Assembly: GCA_017465055.1 (NCBI GenBank)
Contig: JAFTWZ010000001.1
Coordinates: 62,001-126,000 of the forward strand
From: Alistipes sp.
GTDB taxonomy: Bacteria; Bacteroidota; Bacteroidia; Bacteroidales; Rikenellaceae
DNA length: 64,000 bases
Direction: 5' to 3'
Of the stretch, positions 1 through 9,114 are shown piece after piece (the first letter of the stretch is position 1; every line of letters begins with the position of its first letter). Both the position numbers and the translations under genes were made by a program. The notes under the pieces were generated by a model, which was not told where the DNA came from, made no database searches, and saw nothing but the letters and a program-made list of their open reading frames with translations.

Positions 1-1
1 C

Positions 2-799
2 CCTGCAGGGCTGACGGAGCTTACGCTACCCGAGGGCATAACCACTATAGGCGAATACGCAGTAGGCGGATGCAAGCAGCTGCTAAGCATAACCATTCCC
101 GAGGGCGTTGCGAGCATAGGCAACGGTGCTTTTAGCAAGTGTGAGGAGTTAACCGAAATAAGTATACCGACGAGTGTTACCTATATAGGAGCTGAGGCAT
201 TTCAGCTATGCTTCAAGTTAACGGATATCACTATACCAGAGGGTGTTACCACTATCGAGCCAAAGACATTCTTTAACTGCAATAGCCTAAAGCGAGTCTC
301 TATACCCGACAGCGTTACGACCATAAGCGACAACGCCTTTAGCGTATGTCCGTCGCTAACCGATATCACAATACCTGAGAGTGTCACCAAGATAGGACAA
401 GGAGCATTCGGAGGGTGTAAATGGCTAAAGGAGATTACTATACCCGAGGGCGTAACAGCGCTCTACGACTACACCTTCAGCGGTTGCGAAAGGCTAAGTA
501 CATTGTCGCTTCCAAGCACACTCACTTCGATAGGCAGTAGGACATTCTACTCTTGCCGCGTACTAAAGGAGGTGGCCATACCTCAATCCGTATCGACCAT
601 TGGCGACTCAGCCTTTGCACACTGTCAATGGCTCGAGGCAGTACACTGCAAATCTACCACGCCTCCAACAATCAGCGACAACACATTCTCGGAGTGTGCC
701 GAGGGACTTACGATATACGTTCCCAAAGGCTACGGACAAAATTACAAGAGTGCCGAGGGGTGGAGTAGCTACCAAGAGGTAATAGTTGAGCAGGAGTAG
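2..799 (+). CDS. BspA-type leucine-rich-repeat surface protein, 3' part
   Basis: Open from the window edge, so the N-terminus and any signal peptide are missing; 265 residues are visible. It holds nine consecutive 23-residue repeats (69 bp each) of the form LTxITIPEGVTxIGxxAFxxC, which is the LRR_5/BspA pattern. A non-repeat cap follows (about residues 208-265), containing a LTIYVPKGYGQNYKSAEGW-like segment typical of the C-terminal end of this family. Such proteins are usually exported adhesins or binding proteins in Bacteroidales; the ligand cannot be told. No sorting domain is visible at the C-terminus. Family assignment is secure, function is not. Confidence 0.9.
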   Translation, partial: PAGLTELTLPEGITTIGEYAVGGCKQLLSITIPEGVASIGNGAFSKCEELTEISIPTSVTYIGAEAFQLCFKLTDITIPEGVTTIEPKTFFNCNSLKRVSIPDSVTTISDNAFSVCPSLTDITIPESVTKIGQGAFGGCKWLKEITIPEGVTALYDYTFSGCERLSTLSLPSTLTSIGSRTFYSCRVLKEVAIPQSVSTIGDSAFAHCQWLEAVHCKSTTPPTISDNTFSECAEGLTIYVPKGYGQNYKSAEGWSSYQEVIVEQE

Positions 800-852
800 C
801 AAGTCATCTATCAATAAAGGGCGTCAGATTATAGTAAAGGGTGTCGGATAGA

Positions 853-883
853 GTTGATAATTGCCTTTTTTTTGTTACCTTTG
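853..883 (+). promoter_or_regulatory. Bacteroidota-type promoter for rpe operon
   Basis: GTTG at 853-856 and TACCTTTG at 876-883, 19 bp apart, match the TTTG-N19-21-TAnnTTTG consensus with one mismatch in the upstream box. Transcription would begin about 890, some 35 nt before rpe. Confidence 0.7.
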
Positions 884-923
884 CGCAATTATATAAACAA
901 AGCCTAAAACAACCTCAAAAACT

Positions 924-1577
924 ATGAAACGAATCATTGCACCATCGGTACTTTCAGCCGACTTTGGCAACCTAAATCGCGATATGGAGATGCTCAACCG
1001 CTCGCAGGCCGAGTGGGTACACGTAGACGTTATGGATGGCGTCTTCGTGCCAAACATTTCGTTCGGATTTCCACTGATGAAGCCTATGCGCAAGGCCACG
1101 ACTAAGGTACTCGATGTGCACCTTATGATTACCGCACCCGAGAAGTACGTTACTCGCTTTGTCGAGGCGGGCGCGGACTACGTAACCTTCCACTACGAGG
1201 CTACCGAGAACATTCAGCAGTGCATAGACCTTATCCGCAAGGCAGGCGCTAAGGTGGGCATATCTATTAAGCCAGGCACCGAGCCACAGGTTTTAGACGA
1301 GTGGCTAACGCAGCTCGACCTTATCCTTGTGATGAGCGTAGAGCCAGGTTTCGGAGGCCAGAAGTTTATGCCATCGTCGATAGCTAAGTGCGAATACCTT
1401 GCCGCAAAGAAGCAGGAGTTGGGCCTTGACGAGCTAATTATCGAGGTCGACGGCGGTATCTCGGCCGCAAACTCACGCCTACTATTCGACGCTGGCGCCG
1501 AGGCTCTCGTTGCTGGCAGCTCGGTATTTGGTGCCGAGAACCCCGAGCAGGCAATCATCGATATGCTCAACTCGTAG
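924..1577 (+). CDS. rpe: Ribulose-phosphate 3-epimerase
   Basis: Interconverts D-ribulose 5-phosphate and D-xylulose 5-phosphate in the cytosolic pentose phosphate pathway. The 217-residue length is normal for the TIM-barrel family. Visible motifs are the metal/active-site strand HVDVMDGVFVPNISFG near residue 35, a later HLMI strand, VEPGFGGQKF in the phosphate-binding region, and VDGGIS near residue 175. The ATG lies just downstream of a good promoter. It is the first gene of a probable operon with the ABC-F gene, which begins one base after its stop codon, and rlmB. Confidence 0.97.
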   Translation: MKRIIAPSVLSADFGNLNRDMEMLNRSQAEWVHVDVMDGVFVPNISFGFPLMKPMRKATTKVLDVHLMITAPEKYVTRFVEAGADYVTFHYEATENIQQCIDLIRKAGAKVGISIKPGTEPQVLDEWLTQLDLILVMSVEPGFGGQKFMPSSIAKCEYLAAKKQELGLDELIIEVDGGISAANSRLLFDAGAEALVAGSSVFGAENPEQAIIDMLNS

Positions 1578-1578
1578 T

Positions 1579-3516
1579 ATGATTTCGTTAGATAACCTCA
1601 GCATAAGCTACGGAGGCTGGACTCTGTTCGACGGCATATCGTTTATGATTAACCCCAAGGATCGCATAGGCCTTGTGGGTAAGAATGGCGCTGGCAAGAC
1701 CACCCTACTGCGCGTGATAACGGGCGAGCAGCAGCCCACCGAGGGTGCTGTGACCATAAACGGCGAGTGCACGATAGGCTACTTGCCTCAGCAGATGCGT
1801 GTTGCCGATACCACTTCGCTGATTGAGGAGACGGCAAAAGCTTTTGACGTAGTACTTCAAATAGAGGCCGATATCGAACGGTTAACCAACGAGATAGCAT
1901 CGCGCACAGACTACGACAGTGCCGACTACGAGGAGCTTATCCACCGTCTGAACGTAGCCAACGACCGCTACCACATACTCGGAGGCGATACGCGCGAGGC
2001 CGACATCGAGCGCACGCTCCTCGGCTTAGGATTTAAGCGTAGCGACTTCCAACGCCCAACGAAGGAGTTCTCGGGCGGCTGGCGTATGCGCATCGAGCTG
2101 GCCAAGCTACTACTTAAACGCCCCTCGATATTCTTGCTCGACGAGCCTACTAATCACCTCGACATCGAGAGTATACAGTGGCTCGAAGAGTACCTCAAGA
2201 ACTACAACGGCGCAGTACTCCTTATCTCGCACGATAGGGCCTTCCTCGACAACGTAACGACGCGTACCATAGAGTTATCGCTGGGTAAGGTATACGACTA
2301 CAAGGTGCCATACTCCAAGTTCGTGGTACTGCGTGCTGAGCGTCGCCAGCAACAGATGGCGGCCTATGAGAACCAGCAACGACTTATCGAGAAGACCGAA
2401 GAGTTTATCGAGAAGTTCCGCTACAAGCCCACGAAGAGCAACCAGGTGCAGTCGCGCATCAAGCAACTCGAGAAGCTCGAGCGTATAGAGGTCGACGAAG
2501 AGGACTTATCGCGTCTAAACATCAAGTTTCCGCCTGCGCCACGCTCAGGACAGATTGTCGCCGAGATTAAGGGTGTAGGCAAAGCCTTTGGCTCGAAACG
2601 CATATTTTCAGGTGCGGAGTTTACCATCGAGCGCGGACAGAAGATAGCCCTTGTGGGTCGTAATGGCGAGGGCAAGACCACCTTTGCGCGTATGCTACTG
2701 GGCGAGTTAGAGCCTACAGAGGGAGAGATTAAGCTCGGAGCAAACGTCAACATAGGCTACTACGCCCAGAATCAAGACGACCTTATGGATGGCGAGTTCA
2801 CGGTGTTCGACACCTTAGACCGTGTGGCCGTAGGCGACATCCGCACGCGCCTCAGAGATATCCTCGGCGCGTTTCTATTCCGAGGCGAGGATATCGAGAA
2901 AAAGGTTAAGGTGCTCTCGGGCGGCGAGCGCTCGCGATTGGCTATGGCGCGCCTTATGCTCGAGCCATACAACCTGCTTATCCTCGACGAGCCTACCAAC
3001 CATATGGATATGCGCTCGAAGGATATCCTCAAAAATGCTATACAGAAGTATGACGGCACGGTAGTCGTAGTGTCGCACGATAGAGAGTTCCTCGATGGTC
3101 TTGTTGACCGTATCTACGAGTTCCGCGACGGTGGCGTTCGTGAGTACTTAGGCGATATTTGGTACTTCTTGGAGAAGCGCAAGATAGAGTCGCTCAGCGA
3201 GATAGAGCGCCACGACAGACCCGCAACCTCGGAGTCTAAGACTACGGGAGACAACTCCACTGGCAAGCTATCGTACGAGCAGAAGAAGGAGCAGGAGAAG
3301 CTACTACGCAAGCTACGCAAGGCTGTTGAGACCATCGAATCCGAGCTTGCCGACGTAGAGAAGGAGATTGCCCAGTACGACGCGCGCTTTGCCGTAGCTA
3401 CGGAGTATAACGCCGACGAGTATGCTAAGTATAACGCTCTCAAGGAGCGATATGACCACCTGATGCACGAGTGGGAGAAGGCGTCGTACGAGCTGGAGAT
3501 AACCGAACAAAATTAA
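1579..3516 (+). CDS. ABC-F family ATPase (Uup/EttA-like)
   Basis: Soluble tandem ABC ATPase of the ribosome-associated ABC-F class, 645 residues. The first nucleotide-binding domain has Walker A GKNGAGKTT near residue 34, signature SGGWRMRIELAK and Walker B LLDEPTNHLD. The second has GRNGEGKTT near 359, LSGGERSRLAMAR and LILDEPTNHMD. There is no membrane domain. A charged C-terminal coiled coil (about residues 560-640) resembles Uup-type proteins. The start is set at the ATG one base after rpe; an in-frame upstream ATG at 1510 lies inside rpe and is rejected. Which ABC-F subgroup it belongs to (translation factor or antibiotic protection) cannot be decided by eye. Confidence 0.95.
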   Translation: MISLDNLSISYGGWTLFDGISFMINPKDRIGLVGKNGAGKTTLLRVITGEQQPTEGAVTINGECTIGYLPQQMRVADTTSLIEETAKAFDVVLQIEADIERLTNEIASRTDYDSADYEELIHRLNVANDRYHILGGDTREADIERTLLGLGFKRSDFQRPTKEFSGGWRMRIELAKLLLKRPSIFLLDEPTNHLDIESIQWLEEYLKNYNGAVLLISHDRAFLDNVTTRTIELSLGKVYDYKVPYSKFVVLRAERRQQQMAAYENQQRLIEKTEEFIEKFRYKPTKSNQVQSRIKQLEKLERIEVDEEDLSRLNIKFPPAPRSGQIVAEIKGVGKAFGSKRIFSGAEFTIERGQKIALVGRNGEGKTTFARMLLGELEPTEGEIKLGANVNIGYYAQNQDDLMDGEFTVFDTLDRVAVGDIRTRLRDILGAFLFRGEDIEKKVKVLSGGERSRLAMARLMLEPYNLLILDEPTNHMDMRSKDILKNAIQKYDGTVVVVSHDREFLDGLVDRIYEFRDGGVREYLGDIWYFLEKRKIESLSEIERHDRPATSESKTTGDNSTGKLSYEQKKEQEKLLRKLRKAVETIESELADVEKEIAQYDARFAVATEYNADEYAKYNALKERYDHLMHEWEKASYELEITEQN

Positions 3517-3525
3517 TAACTATAT

Positions 3526-4257
3526 ATGGAGAACATCATTTTTGGCATACGCCCAGTTGCCGAGGCTATTGAGGCTCGCAAGCAGATTGAGCGCGTATAT
3601 ATTAAGAAGGGTGCCGAGGGTCAGCTTATGGGCGACCTCAAGGACCTTATGGCGCGCCACCACATACGTTGGCAGGAGGTGCCTATCGAGAAGCTCAACC
3701 GCCTTACGCGCGGTAATCATCAGGGCGTCGTGGCTCAGATTGCCGCTATCGAGTATGTGTCGGTTGAGGATATCCTCGAGCGCGTACCCGAGGACGAGAC
3801 GCCACTCATCGTGGTATTCGATGGCGTCACCGACGTTCGCAACTTCGGTGGCATAGCTCGCTCGGCGGAGTGCGCAGGTGCTCACGGTCTTATCACACCG
3901 CTTAAAAATGCCGCTCCCGTTAATGGCGATGCTATACGCTCTTCGGCAGGTGCTCTGCAGAACATCCCAGTCTGTCGCGTAGGCTCTATACGCAACACTC
4001 TCAAGGCGTTGCAGGCCGAGGGCTTCCAGGTTGTTGCTGCTACGGAGAAGAGCCGCAAGCTACTCTACGACGCCGACCTACGCAAGCCTACGGTGATAGT
4101 TATGGGCGCGGAGGATAAAGGCATATCTAAGGAGGTGCTTAAGCTCTGCGACGAGCAGCTTGCCATTCCGCTTATCGGCCACACCGAATCTCTCAACGTA
4201 TCGGCCGCAGCAGCTATTATGCTCTTCGAGGTCGTTCGCCAGCGCATTGGTGAGTAG
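3526..4257 (+). CDS. rlmB: 23S rRNA (guanosine-2'-O-)-methyltransferase, TrmH/RlmB family
   Basis: SPOUT-fold RNA 2'-O-methyltransferase of 243 residues. An N-terminal substrate-binding domain (residues 1-75, starting IIFGIRPVAEAIEA) is followed by the catalytic domain. The three SPOUT motifs are visible: DVRNFGGIARSAECAGAHG, VIVMGAEDKGIS and SLNVSAAAAIMLFEV. SAM would be bound in the knotted C-terminal region. It begins 9 bp after the ABC-F stop and is the last gene of the rpe operon, ending in a strong terminator. RlmB is the most likely identity; another TrmH-family target is possible. Confidence 0.92.
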   Translation: MENIIFGIRPVAEAIEARKQIERVYIKKGAEGQLMGDLKDLMARHHIRWQEVPIEKLNRLTRGNHQGVVAQIAAIEYVSVEDILERVPEDETPLIVVFDGVTDVRNFGGIARSAECAGAHGLITPLKNAAPVNGDAIRSSAGALQNIPVCRVGSIRNTLKALQAEGFQVVAATEKSRKLLYDADLRKPTVIVMGAEDKGISKEVLKLCDEQLAIPLIGHTESLNVSAAAAIMLFEVVRQRIGE

Positions 4258-4285
4258 ACCATCTTAGTAGCTAATCGCAATTTAT

Positions 4286-4326
4286 AGGGGATGACTAAAA
4301 AGTAAATTAGTCATCCCCTTTTTTTG
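4286..4326 (+). terminator. Intrinsic terminator of rpe-ABC-F-rlmB operon
   Basis: Perfect 12-bp stem AGGGGATGACTA / TAGTCATCCCCT at 4286-4297 and 4308-4319, ten-base loop, followed by a T run. Nearly the same hairpin occurs at 10540-10566 and 62941-62978, so it belongs to a dispersed terminator-like family. Confidence 0.92.
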
Positions 4327-4417
4327 TTTAATATGACGATTTCATCTAAATAGCAAACACACCAAGCGCTCATTGAAAAAAAATTGGGGGCTAATAGTAA
4401 AAAAAGTCCATAAAAAC

Positions 4418-4448
4418 TTTGCTAAATTACTAAATTATAGTATTTTTG
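4418..4448 (+). promoter_or_regulatory. Promoter of the 971-residue lipoprotein gene
   Basis: TTTG at 4418-4421 and TATTTTTG at 4441-4448 with a 19-bp spacer match the Bacteroidota consensus exactly. The predicted start near 4455 leaves a leader of about 280 nt before the ATG at 4735. Confidence 0.82.
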
Positions 4449-4454
4449 TAGGTA

Positions 4455-4734
4455 AGTAGCGGTGACCATCCTTCGGTCGTTTGACATATAACTACCATAG
4501 TCGAGAGTGAGCATATGTAGTCTGCACGCCACGCTTACTGGTCAACACATTGTAAATCAATGTTCTATGACCATATGTATGTTATAACTACAACGATGCA
4601 GGCCACCTACTATTGTTCCATATTTCGACAACTATCTTTACCGTAGTTGTGCCTTTATATAGGCCGTAGAGGAGTATTGGCGCACTTATTGAGGAGATTA
4701 CGAATTTAAGTTATTATTTAAAACATTAACGTTG
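4455..4734 (+). promoter_or_regulatory. Long structured 5' leader
   Basis: No gene lies here. Three local hairpins are visible: TGGTCA...TGACCA with an inner ACATTG/CAATGT (4539-4572), ACAACTA/TAGTTGT (4628-4634 and 4644-4650) and GCCT/AGGC (4651-4664). No terminator-like T run follows any of them, so attenuation is not obvious. The role in regulating the downstream lipoprotein gene is inferred only from position. Confidence 0.45.
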
Positions 4735-7650
4735 ATGAAAGCGAGATTTTTAGCTCTTGCGGCACTGGTGCTTGGATTGGCATCGTGCCAGAACGACTTC
4801 GAGGGTGGCGGTATCGCTACTGGTGGCGAGGTTGGCTTCAAGCTTTCTGTTGCAGCTCCTGAGCTTGCTGGCACGCGTGCTGGCGAGGATGGCAAGGCTG
4901 ACGATCAGAACGCTATGGATAGTGCCTTTGGTGCTATCGACTATTTGCAGGGCGCTGCAACTGGCGACTACCGCCAAGATTGGGGGGATGTCGACATCCG
5001 CTATGTCCTCGAGGTTTACGACAAGGCTGACGACTACACTGGCAAGACTCCAGTTAAGGATCGTCAGGTAATCATCAAGGACTCATACGAGCCTGTAGTA
5101 TTTGAACTTCGCCTGATACCTAAGCGCGAGTATCACTTCGTAGTATTCGCAGACTTTGTTAAGGATGGTAGTGCAGATCTGGATTCCGATGCACAGCTTA
5201 AGGTTGATGGTCTCCGCCACAAGATTGGTAGCACCTTGGCAGAAATTGAGGTGATTGGCGAGAATATCAACGACGAGGCAGGCGATGCTTACTTCGCAAC
5301 TAAGGATATCACTGTCGACAGCTCAGCTACTCAGGATATCGTGTTGAAGCGCCCTTATGGTAAGCTTCGTGTTATCGCCACAGACCTTGCAGAGCTCAAC
5401 CTTAACGTACATCCTGCAAGCGTAAGCGTAGAGTATGAGGAGTTTAATCCCAACTCATTCAACGCCGTAACTGGCACAATCGGTGGCCAGTACACAACAG
5501 CCAAGAGATTCGTCTCTACTTTCGTTAATGAAGTACGAGACAATATGGCGAGCCACTACTACAACACTGGCTACGACGCAAAGAAGGCTACCGCATTGAA
5601 TGGTACTGAGCGCCATACCCATATGACGCTGTTCACTGACTATATCCTTGCCATTCCAGATGGTCAGGGCTCAGTGCACTTCACAATGCGCGTTAACGAT
5701 GGTAAGGGCGGACTCATCAAGGAGACTGAGTTCTTTACCGAGATTCCTATCGAGCGTAATCATCTTACCACCATTATCGGTAACGTATTAACTACTGCCA
5801 CTGAGGTAGAGGTGCGTGTTGACGATAACTTCGCTAACGTTGATGATGATGACACTACCAACGATCACAACTTCACTCTTCTCGAGGTATTGATGAATGG
5901 CGGTAAGTTCACCCTCACTGAGGATATGACCATCACCGAGCCTACAAACCTCAAGGGCAATGCTATTATCGACCTTAATGATCACACTCTCAACTACGTA
6001 GCTTCTAAGGACGACAACAAGCACGCCATTATGACTCGCGTTGAGGATGGCTCATCACTCCGTTTCATTGGCGAGGGCGAGGTTAAGTCTACTGGCTATA
6101 TCGCATCGGCTAACGAGGGTGGTACTATCTACATCACCGAGGGTAAGTTCACAACTACAGGTTGTACCCTCTTCCAGGCTAATGGTGGCGAGGTTTACAT
6201 CTCAGGTGGCGAGTTTAAGGCTGCTGAGTACAATGGCGACTATCGCTTCACTCTTAACCACGTAGATAGTATGAAGAAGGTAGGCCTGATTGAGGTATCG
6301 GGAGGTAAGTTCTATATGTACGATCCATCGAAGAGTGCTTCGGAGAATCCTGCAATGAACTTCGTAAAGGATGGTTTCGGTACTACTAAGGAGGGCGACT
6401 ACTACGTGGTAGCTGCTGCAAACGACTACGTCGACAAGGGCACATATATGGAGGTTTACACAGCTAAGGGTCTTGCTAAGTGGGCATATACAGTAAACAA
6501 TGTTGATGGCAAGAAGGAGTACGGCGTAAAGCTTATGGCCGACATTACCCTTCCACAGTATGCACTCGTAGCAGATGCTGCTAATGAGACATATATGTTC
6601 GATGAGACTCAGCCAATTGATAGCACTAACAGCAACTGGATTCCTGTTTGCGGTGTAATCAATGATTATCCAGACGCCTTCAGCGGTGATGTTATGGGCG
6701 AGGGACATACCATCTCTGGCCTTTGCATCAACAAGATAGGTAACTACACTGGTTTCATCGGCTTTATGTATGATGGCGCATCGATTAAGAATCTTACATT
6801 TGTTGATGCCATTGTAAATGGTATGGATGCAGTAGACACTGAGGAGGGACAGTTTGTTGGTGTAGCCGCTGGCCGTGCTCAGGATGATACTATTATTGAG
6901 CTTGTAAATGTAGTATCTTCAACAGTATCTGGCTACGATAACGTTGGTGCAATAGTTGGCCGTAACTACAGCCGTGTAGGTGGTGCTATGGGTCAGGGAT
7001 ACACTGAGGGTCCTGCGATTGTTAAGAAGTGTGCAACAGATGCATCTACAATGGTTAATTGCCCTAATGGTTATAACATTGGTGGTATCGTTGGTTACAA
7101 CTATGGTGCAACAATTATCGAGTGCGAGAACCACGCTGACGTTACTGGTGTATCATCTGTTGGTGGTATCGTTGGTTACACTCGTGACTACCACCACAAC
7201 AAGGATGGTTACATCGTTGCTTGCTGCTCTTATGACGATGCTACAATCACTGCAACAAATGGTAGTGTTGGTGGTATTGCTGGTCACACGCTTACTGACA
7301 ATAACCATACGAATACCTATATGCACCTTGTTGCCTGCGGAGCTTTCTCAAAGATTGAGGGCAAGAGTAAGGGTTGCATTATCGGCACCATAACTCCTAA
7401 ACAGCACACAGCAGGTTGCGTTGCTGTTAAGAATGGCGCAGAGAAGCTCTACGGCTCTGGCACACCATCTACTGAGGCAGGCGTTACAGATGCAATTCTT
7501 TACGATGCAGCAAATGGCGCTACTCAGGCTGATGTTGATGCTTTGAATGAAGCTATTGCGCACTACAACTCTAACAATCCTCCTCAGGAGGCTATGTGCA
7601 ACTACAAGTGGGTACTTAACAACGATTTCCCTGTACTATTATCTAAATAA
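4735..7650 (+). CDS. Large surface lipoprotein with GLUG-like repeats, fimbrillin-like N-terminus
   Basis: 971 residues. An SPII signal peptide ends in LGLASC near residue 20. Residues about 40-350 form a beta-rich region of the type found in Bacteroidales fimbrillin-like/DUF6562 lipoproteins, including a KRPYGKLRVIATDLAE strand. The middle (about 380-560) looks like a right-handed beta-helix (EGSLRFIGEGEVK-type turns). The C-terminal third carries repeated GGIVGYN / GGIAGHT turns of the GLUG type. The start is ATG 4735; an adjacent in-frame TTG at 4732 is ignored. It is monocistronic, with its own promoter and leader. Probable role is surface adhesion or structure; ligand unknown. Confidence 0.85.
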   Translation: MKARFLALAALVLGLASCQNDFEGGGIATGGEVGFKLSVAAPELAGTRAGEDGKADDQNAMDSAFGAIDYLQGAATGDYRQDWGDVDIRYVLEVYDKADDYTGKTPVKDRQVIIKDSYEPVVFELRLIPKREYHFVVFADFVKDGSADLDSDAQLKVDGLRHKIGSTLAEIEVIGENINDEAGDAYFATKDITVDSSATQDIVLKRPYGKLRVIATDLAELNLNVHPASVSVEYEEFNPNSFNAVTGTIGGQYTTAKRFVSTFVNEVRDNMASHYYNTGYDAKKATALNGTERHTHMTLFTDYILAIPDGQGSVHFTMRVNDGKGGLIKETEFFTEIPIERNHLTTIIGNVLTTATEVEVRVDDNFANVDDDDTTNDHNFTLLEVLMNGGKFTLTEDMTITEPTNLKGNAIIDLNDHTLNYVASKDDNKHAIMTRVEDGSSLRFIGEGEVKSTGYIASANEGGTIYITEGKFTTTGCTLFQANGGEVYISGGEFKAAEYNGDYRFTLNHVDSMKKVGLIEVSGGKFYMYDPSKSASENPAMNFVKDGFGTTKEGDYYVVAAANDYVDKGTYMEVYTAKGLAKWAYTVNNVDGKKEYGVKLMADITLPQYALVADAANETYMFDETQPIDSTNSNWIPVCGVINDYPDAFSGDVMGEGHTISGLCINKIGNYTGFIGFMYDGASIKNLTFVDAIVNGMDAVDTEEGQFVGVAAGRAQDDTIIELVNVVSSTVSGYDNVGAIVGRNYSRVGGAMGQGYTEGPAIVKKCATDASTMVNCPNGYNIGGIVGYNYGATIIECENHADVTGVSSVGGIVGYTRDYHHNKDGYIVACCSYDDATITATNGSVGGIAGHTLTDNNHTNTYMHLVACGAFSKIEGKSKGCIIGTITPKQHTAGCVAVKNGAEKLYGSGTPSTEAGVTDAILYDAANGATQADVDALNEAIAHYNSNNPPQEAMCNYKWVLNNDFPVLLSK

Positions 7651-7676
7651 TTAGAGCTAACAGATAGGTGCAAAAG

Positions 7677-7715
7677 AGAGTGACAGGCTCCGATGGGGTT
7701 TGGCACTCTTATTAT
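7677..7715. terminator. Weak hairpin terminator between convergent genes
   Basis: AGAGTG (7677-7682) pairs with CACTCT (7704-7709), followed by an AT-rich tract. It sits between the convergent lipoprotein and ispE genes and could serve either strand. The stem is short, so confidence is limited. Confidence 0.5.
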
Positions 7716-7740
7716 ATATATAGGTATAGAAGCCTGCGTG

Positions 7741-8553
7741 CTAAAGCTGCTCGACGTGCACAAAGAGGTTATCGCTAAGCGATAGCTGTGGGCGGCTCTC
7801 AAAGAGACCAAATACCGCAGAGCCTGAGCCCGACATCGAGGCGTAGAGAGCGCCACTATCGAGAAGCGACTCCTTGATACTACGAATCGCGGGGTGTGCG
7901 GCAAAGATATGTGGCTCAAAGTCGTTACAAACACTACCCTGCCAGTTAGTTATAGGCCCACGAAGCAACTCCTCGAGACCCACCTCAGGGATACGTGGCA
8001 CCACACCCCTATATGCCTCGGCCGTAGAGACGCCCTCCGCAGGCTTGACAACGGCCAACCATAACCCCTCTAAGCTAAGCTCGATAGGCTGCATCACCTC
8101 GCCACGACCGCGACATATCTCGGCATCGTTATATACAAAGTAGGCGGTGTCGCTACCCAACTCTGCCGCTACCGAGGCAAGCTCGGCCTTGCTAAGCCCC
8201 AAATCGAAGAGCTCGTTGACCCCTACAATGACCGCCGTTGCATCCGACGAGCCACCGCCCAAGCCAGCACCAAAGGGGACACGCTTATCGAGGTGTATGG
8301 CCACACCACCCGTGCCATAGCGCTCCTGCATAAGACGAGCAGCGCGGACACAGAGGTTATCATCCGTAGCGCAGTCGATAGCTAATCCCGAAGCGGTAAA
8401 CACGATACCACCGTTGTCATAATGCTCAACGTCAACGACGTCGTATAGCTCCTTGACGGGTAGCATAACGGTCTCGAGGTCGTGGTAGCCATCGCTACGA
8501 CGACGCAGGACATTAAGTCCGAGGTTTATCTTACAATTCGCCTTAAGCCGCAT
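7741..8553 (-). CDS. ispE: 4-diphosphocytidyl-2-C-methyl-D-erythritol kinase
   Basis: GHMP-family kinase of the MEP isoprenoid pathway, phosphorylating the 2-hydroxyl of CDP-ME with ATP. The 270 residues start KANCKINLGLNVL, which carries the conserved lysine. The glycine-rich ATP loop PFGAGLGGGSSDATA lies near residue 95 with its catalytic aspartate, and a C-terminal SMSGSGSAVFGLF motif is present. Length is normal. Its first 11 bases overlap the end of the zinc-ribbon gene, so the two are probably co-transcribed and translationally coupled. Confidence 0.96.
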   Translation of the reverse strand: MRLKANCKINLGLNVLRRRSDGYHDLETVMLPVKELYDVVDVEHYDNGGIVFTASGLAIDCATDDNLCVRAARLMQERYGTGGVAIHLDKRVPFGAGLGGGSSDATAVIVGVNELFDLGLSKAELASVAAELGSDTAYFVYNDAEICRGRGEVMQPIELSLEGLWLAVVKPAEGVSTAEAYRGVVPRIPEVGLEELLRGPITNWQGSVCNDFEPHIFAAHPAIRSIKESLLDSGALYASMSGSGSAVFGLFESRPQLSLSDNLFVHVEQL

Positions 8554-8902
8554 TACTCAAGCCCATTATAAGGATAAATACCAGGAATATCACGATAAAT
8601 GCGATGAATACCAAAATTGGAATCTTAACAAATTGTATAGACCAACGACCATACTTCTCGGCCTCTGCAGCATCGCCCGCACTCCAGCGACCGTCGGACA
8701 TAAGGTAGAAGATTATGGATATCAATCCAAATAGAGGTACGAAGATAAGGCCTACGACAGACCACACAAGGCTGTTATAGGGGTTTACGCCACGCCTCTG
8801 CGTAGACTTTGGCTCGGCACCAAAGCGATAGCCACAATGTGGGCAAATGTCAATAGTAGAGGCCACAAGGCCATTACACTCAGGGCAATTACGTGCTGTC
8901 AT
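8543..8902 (-). CDS. Zinc-ribbon membrane protein
   Basis: 119 residues. The N-terminus has two CxxC knuckles (CPEC at 6-9 and CPHC at 20-23) forming a zinc ribbon. Two hydrophobic segments follow (about residues 45-68 and 95-116), the second ending the protein. Such short zinc-ribbon plus transmembrane proteins are common in Bacteroidales and have no assigned function. It overlaps ispE by 11 bp. On the minus strand a TATCTTTG -7 box lies at 8936-8929, just upstream of the ATG. A similar protein lies at 49805-50230. Confidence 0.82.
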   Translation of the reverse strand: MTARNCPECNGLVASTIDICPHCGYRFGAEPKSTQRRGVNPYNSLVWSVVGLIFVPLFGLISIIFYLMSDGRWSAGDAAEAEKYGRWSIQFVKIPILVFIAFIVIFLVFILIMGLSNAA

Positions 8903-8994
8903 AATGATAGTGTTATTGTTACTTACTACAAAGATACTAATAATTACGTGATTCTATCACTTTAGAGGTAAAGATTTTAATAGTAGTAACACCC

Positions 8995-9040
8995 CCTAAA
9001 TTCATTAAATTCTCTAAATTCCCTAAATTCATTAAATCCC
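8995..9040. repeat. Nonamer array TAAATTCNN
   Basis: Five nearly tandem 9-bp units (taaattcat, taaattctc, taaattccc, taaattcat, taaatcccc) lie in the divergent region upstream of the OmpA-like gene. A related three- to four-unit run is at 11334-11362. Function unknown. Confidence 0.7.
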
Positions 9041-9114
9041 CAATTTATTTAACCTACACGCCCTATCGGTATAGTTATTGGTTATAACGGTTGTGAACAC
9101 TAAATTTTACGACT

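Noticed and set aside
1510-1578. Upstream start for the ABC-F gene
   Set aside because: It lies inside rpe in another frame; the ATG at 1579 begins the family's first beta strand.
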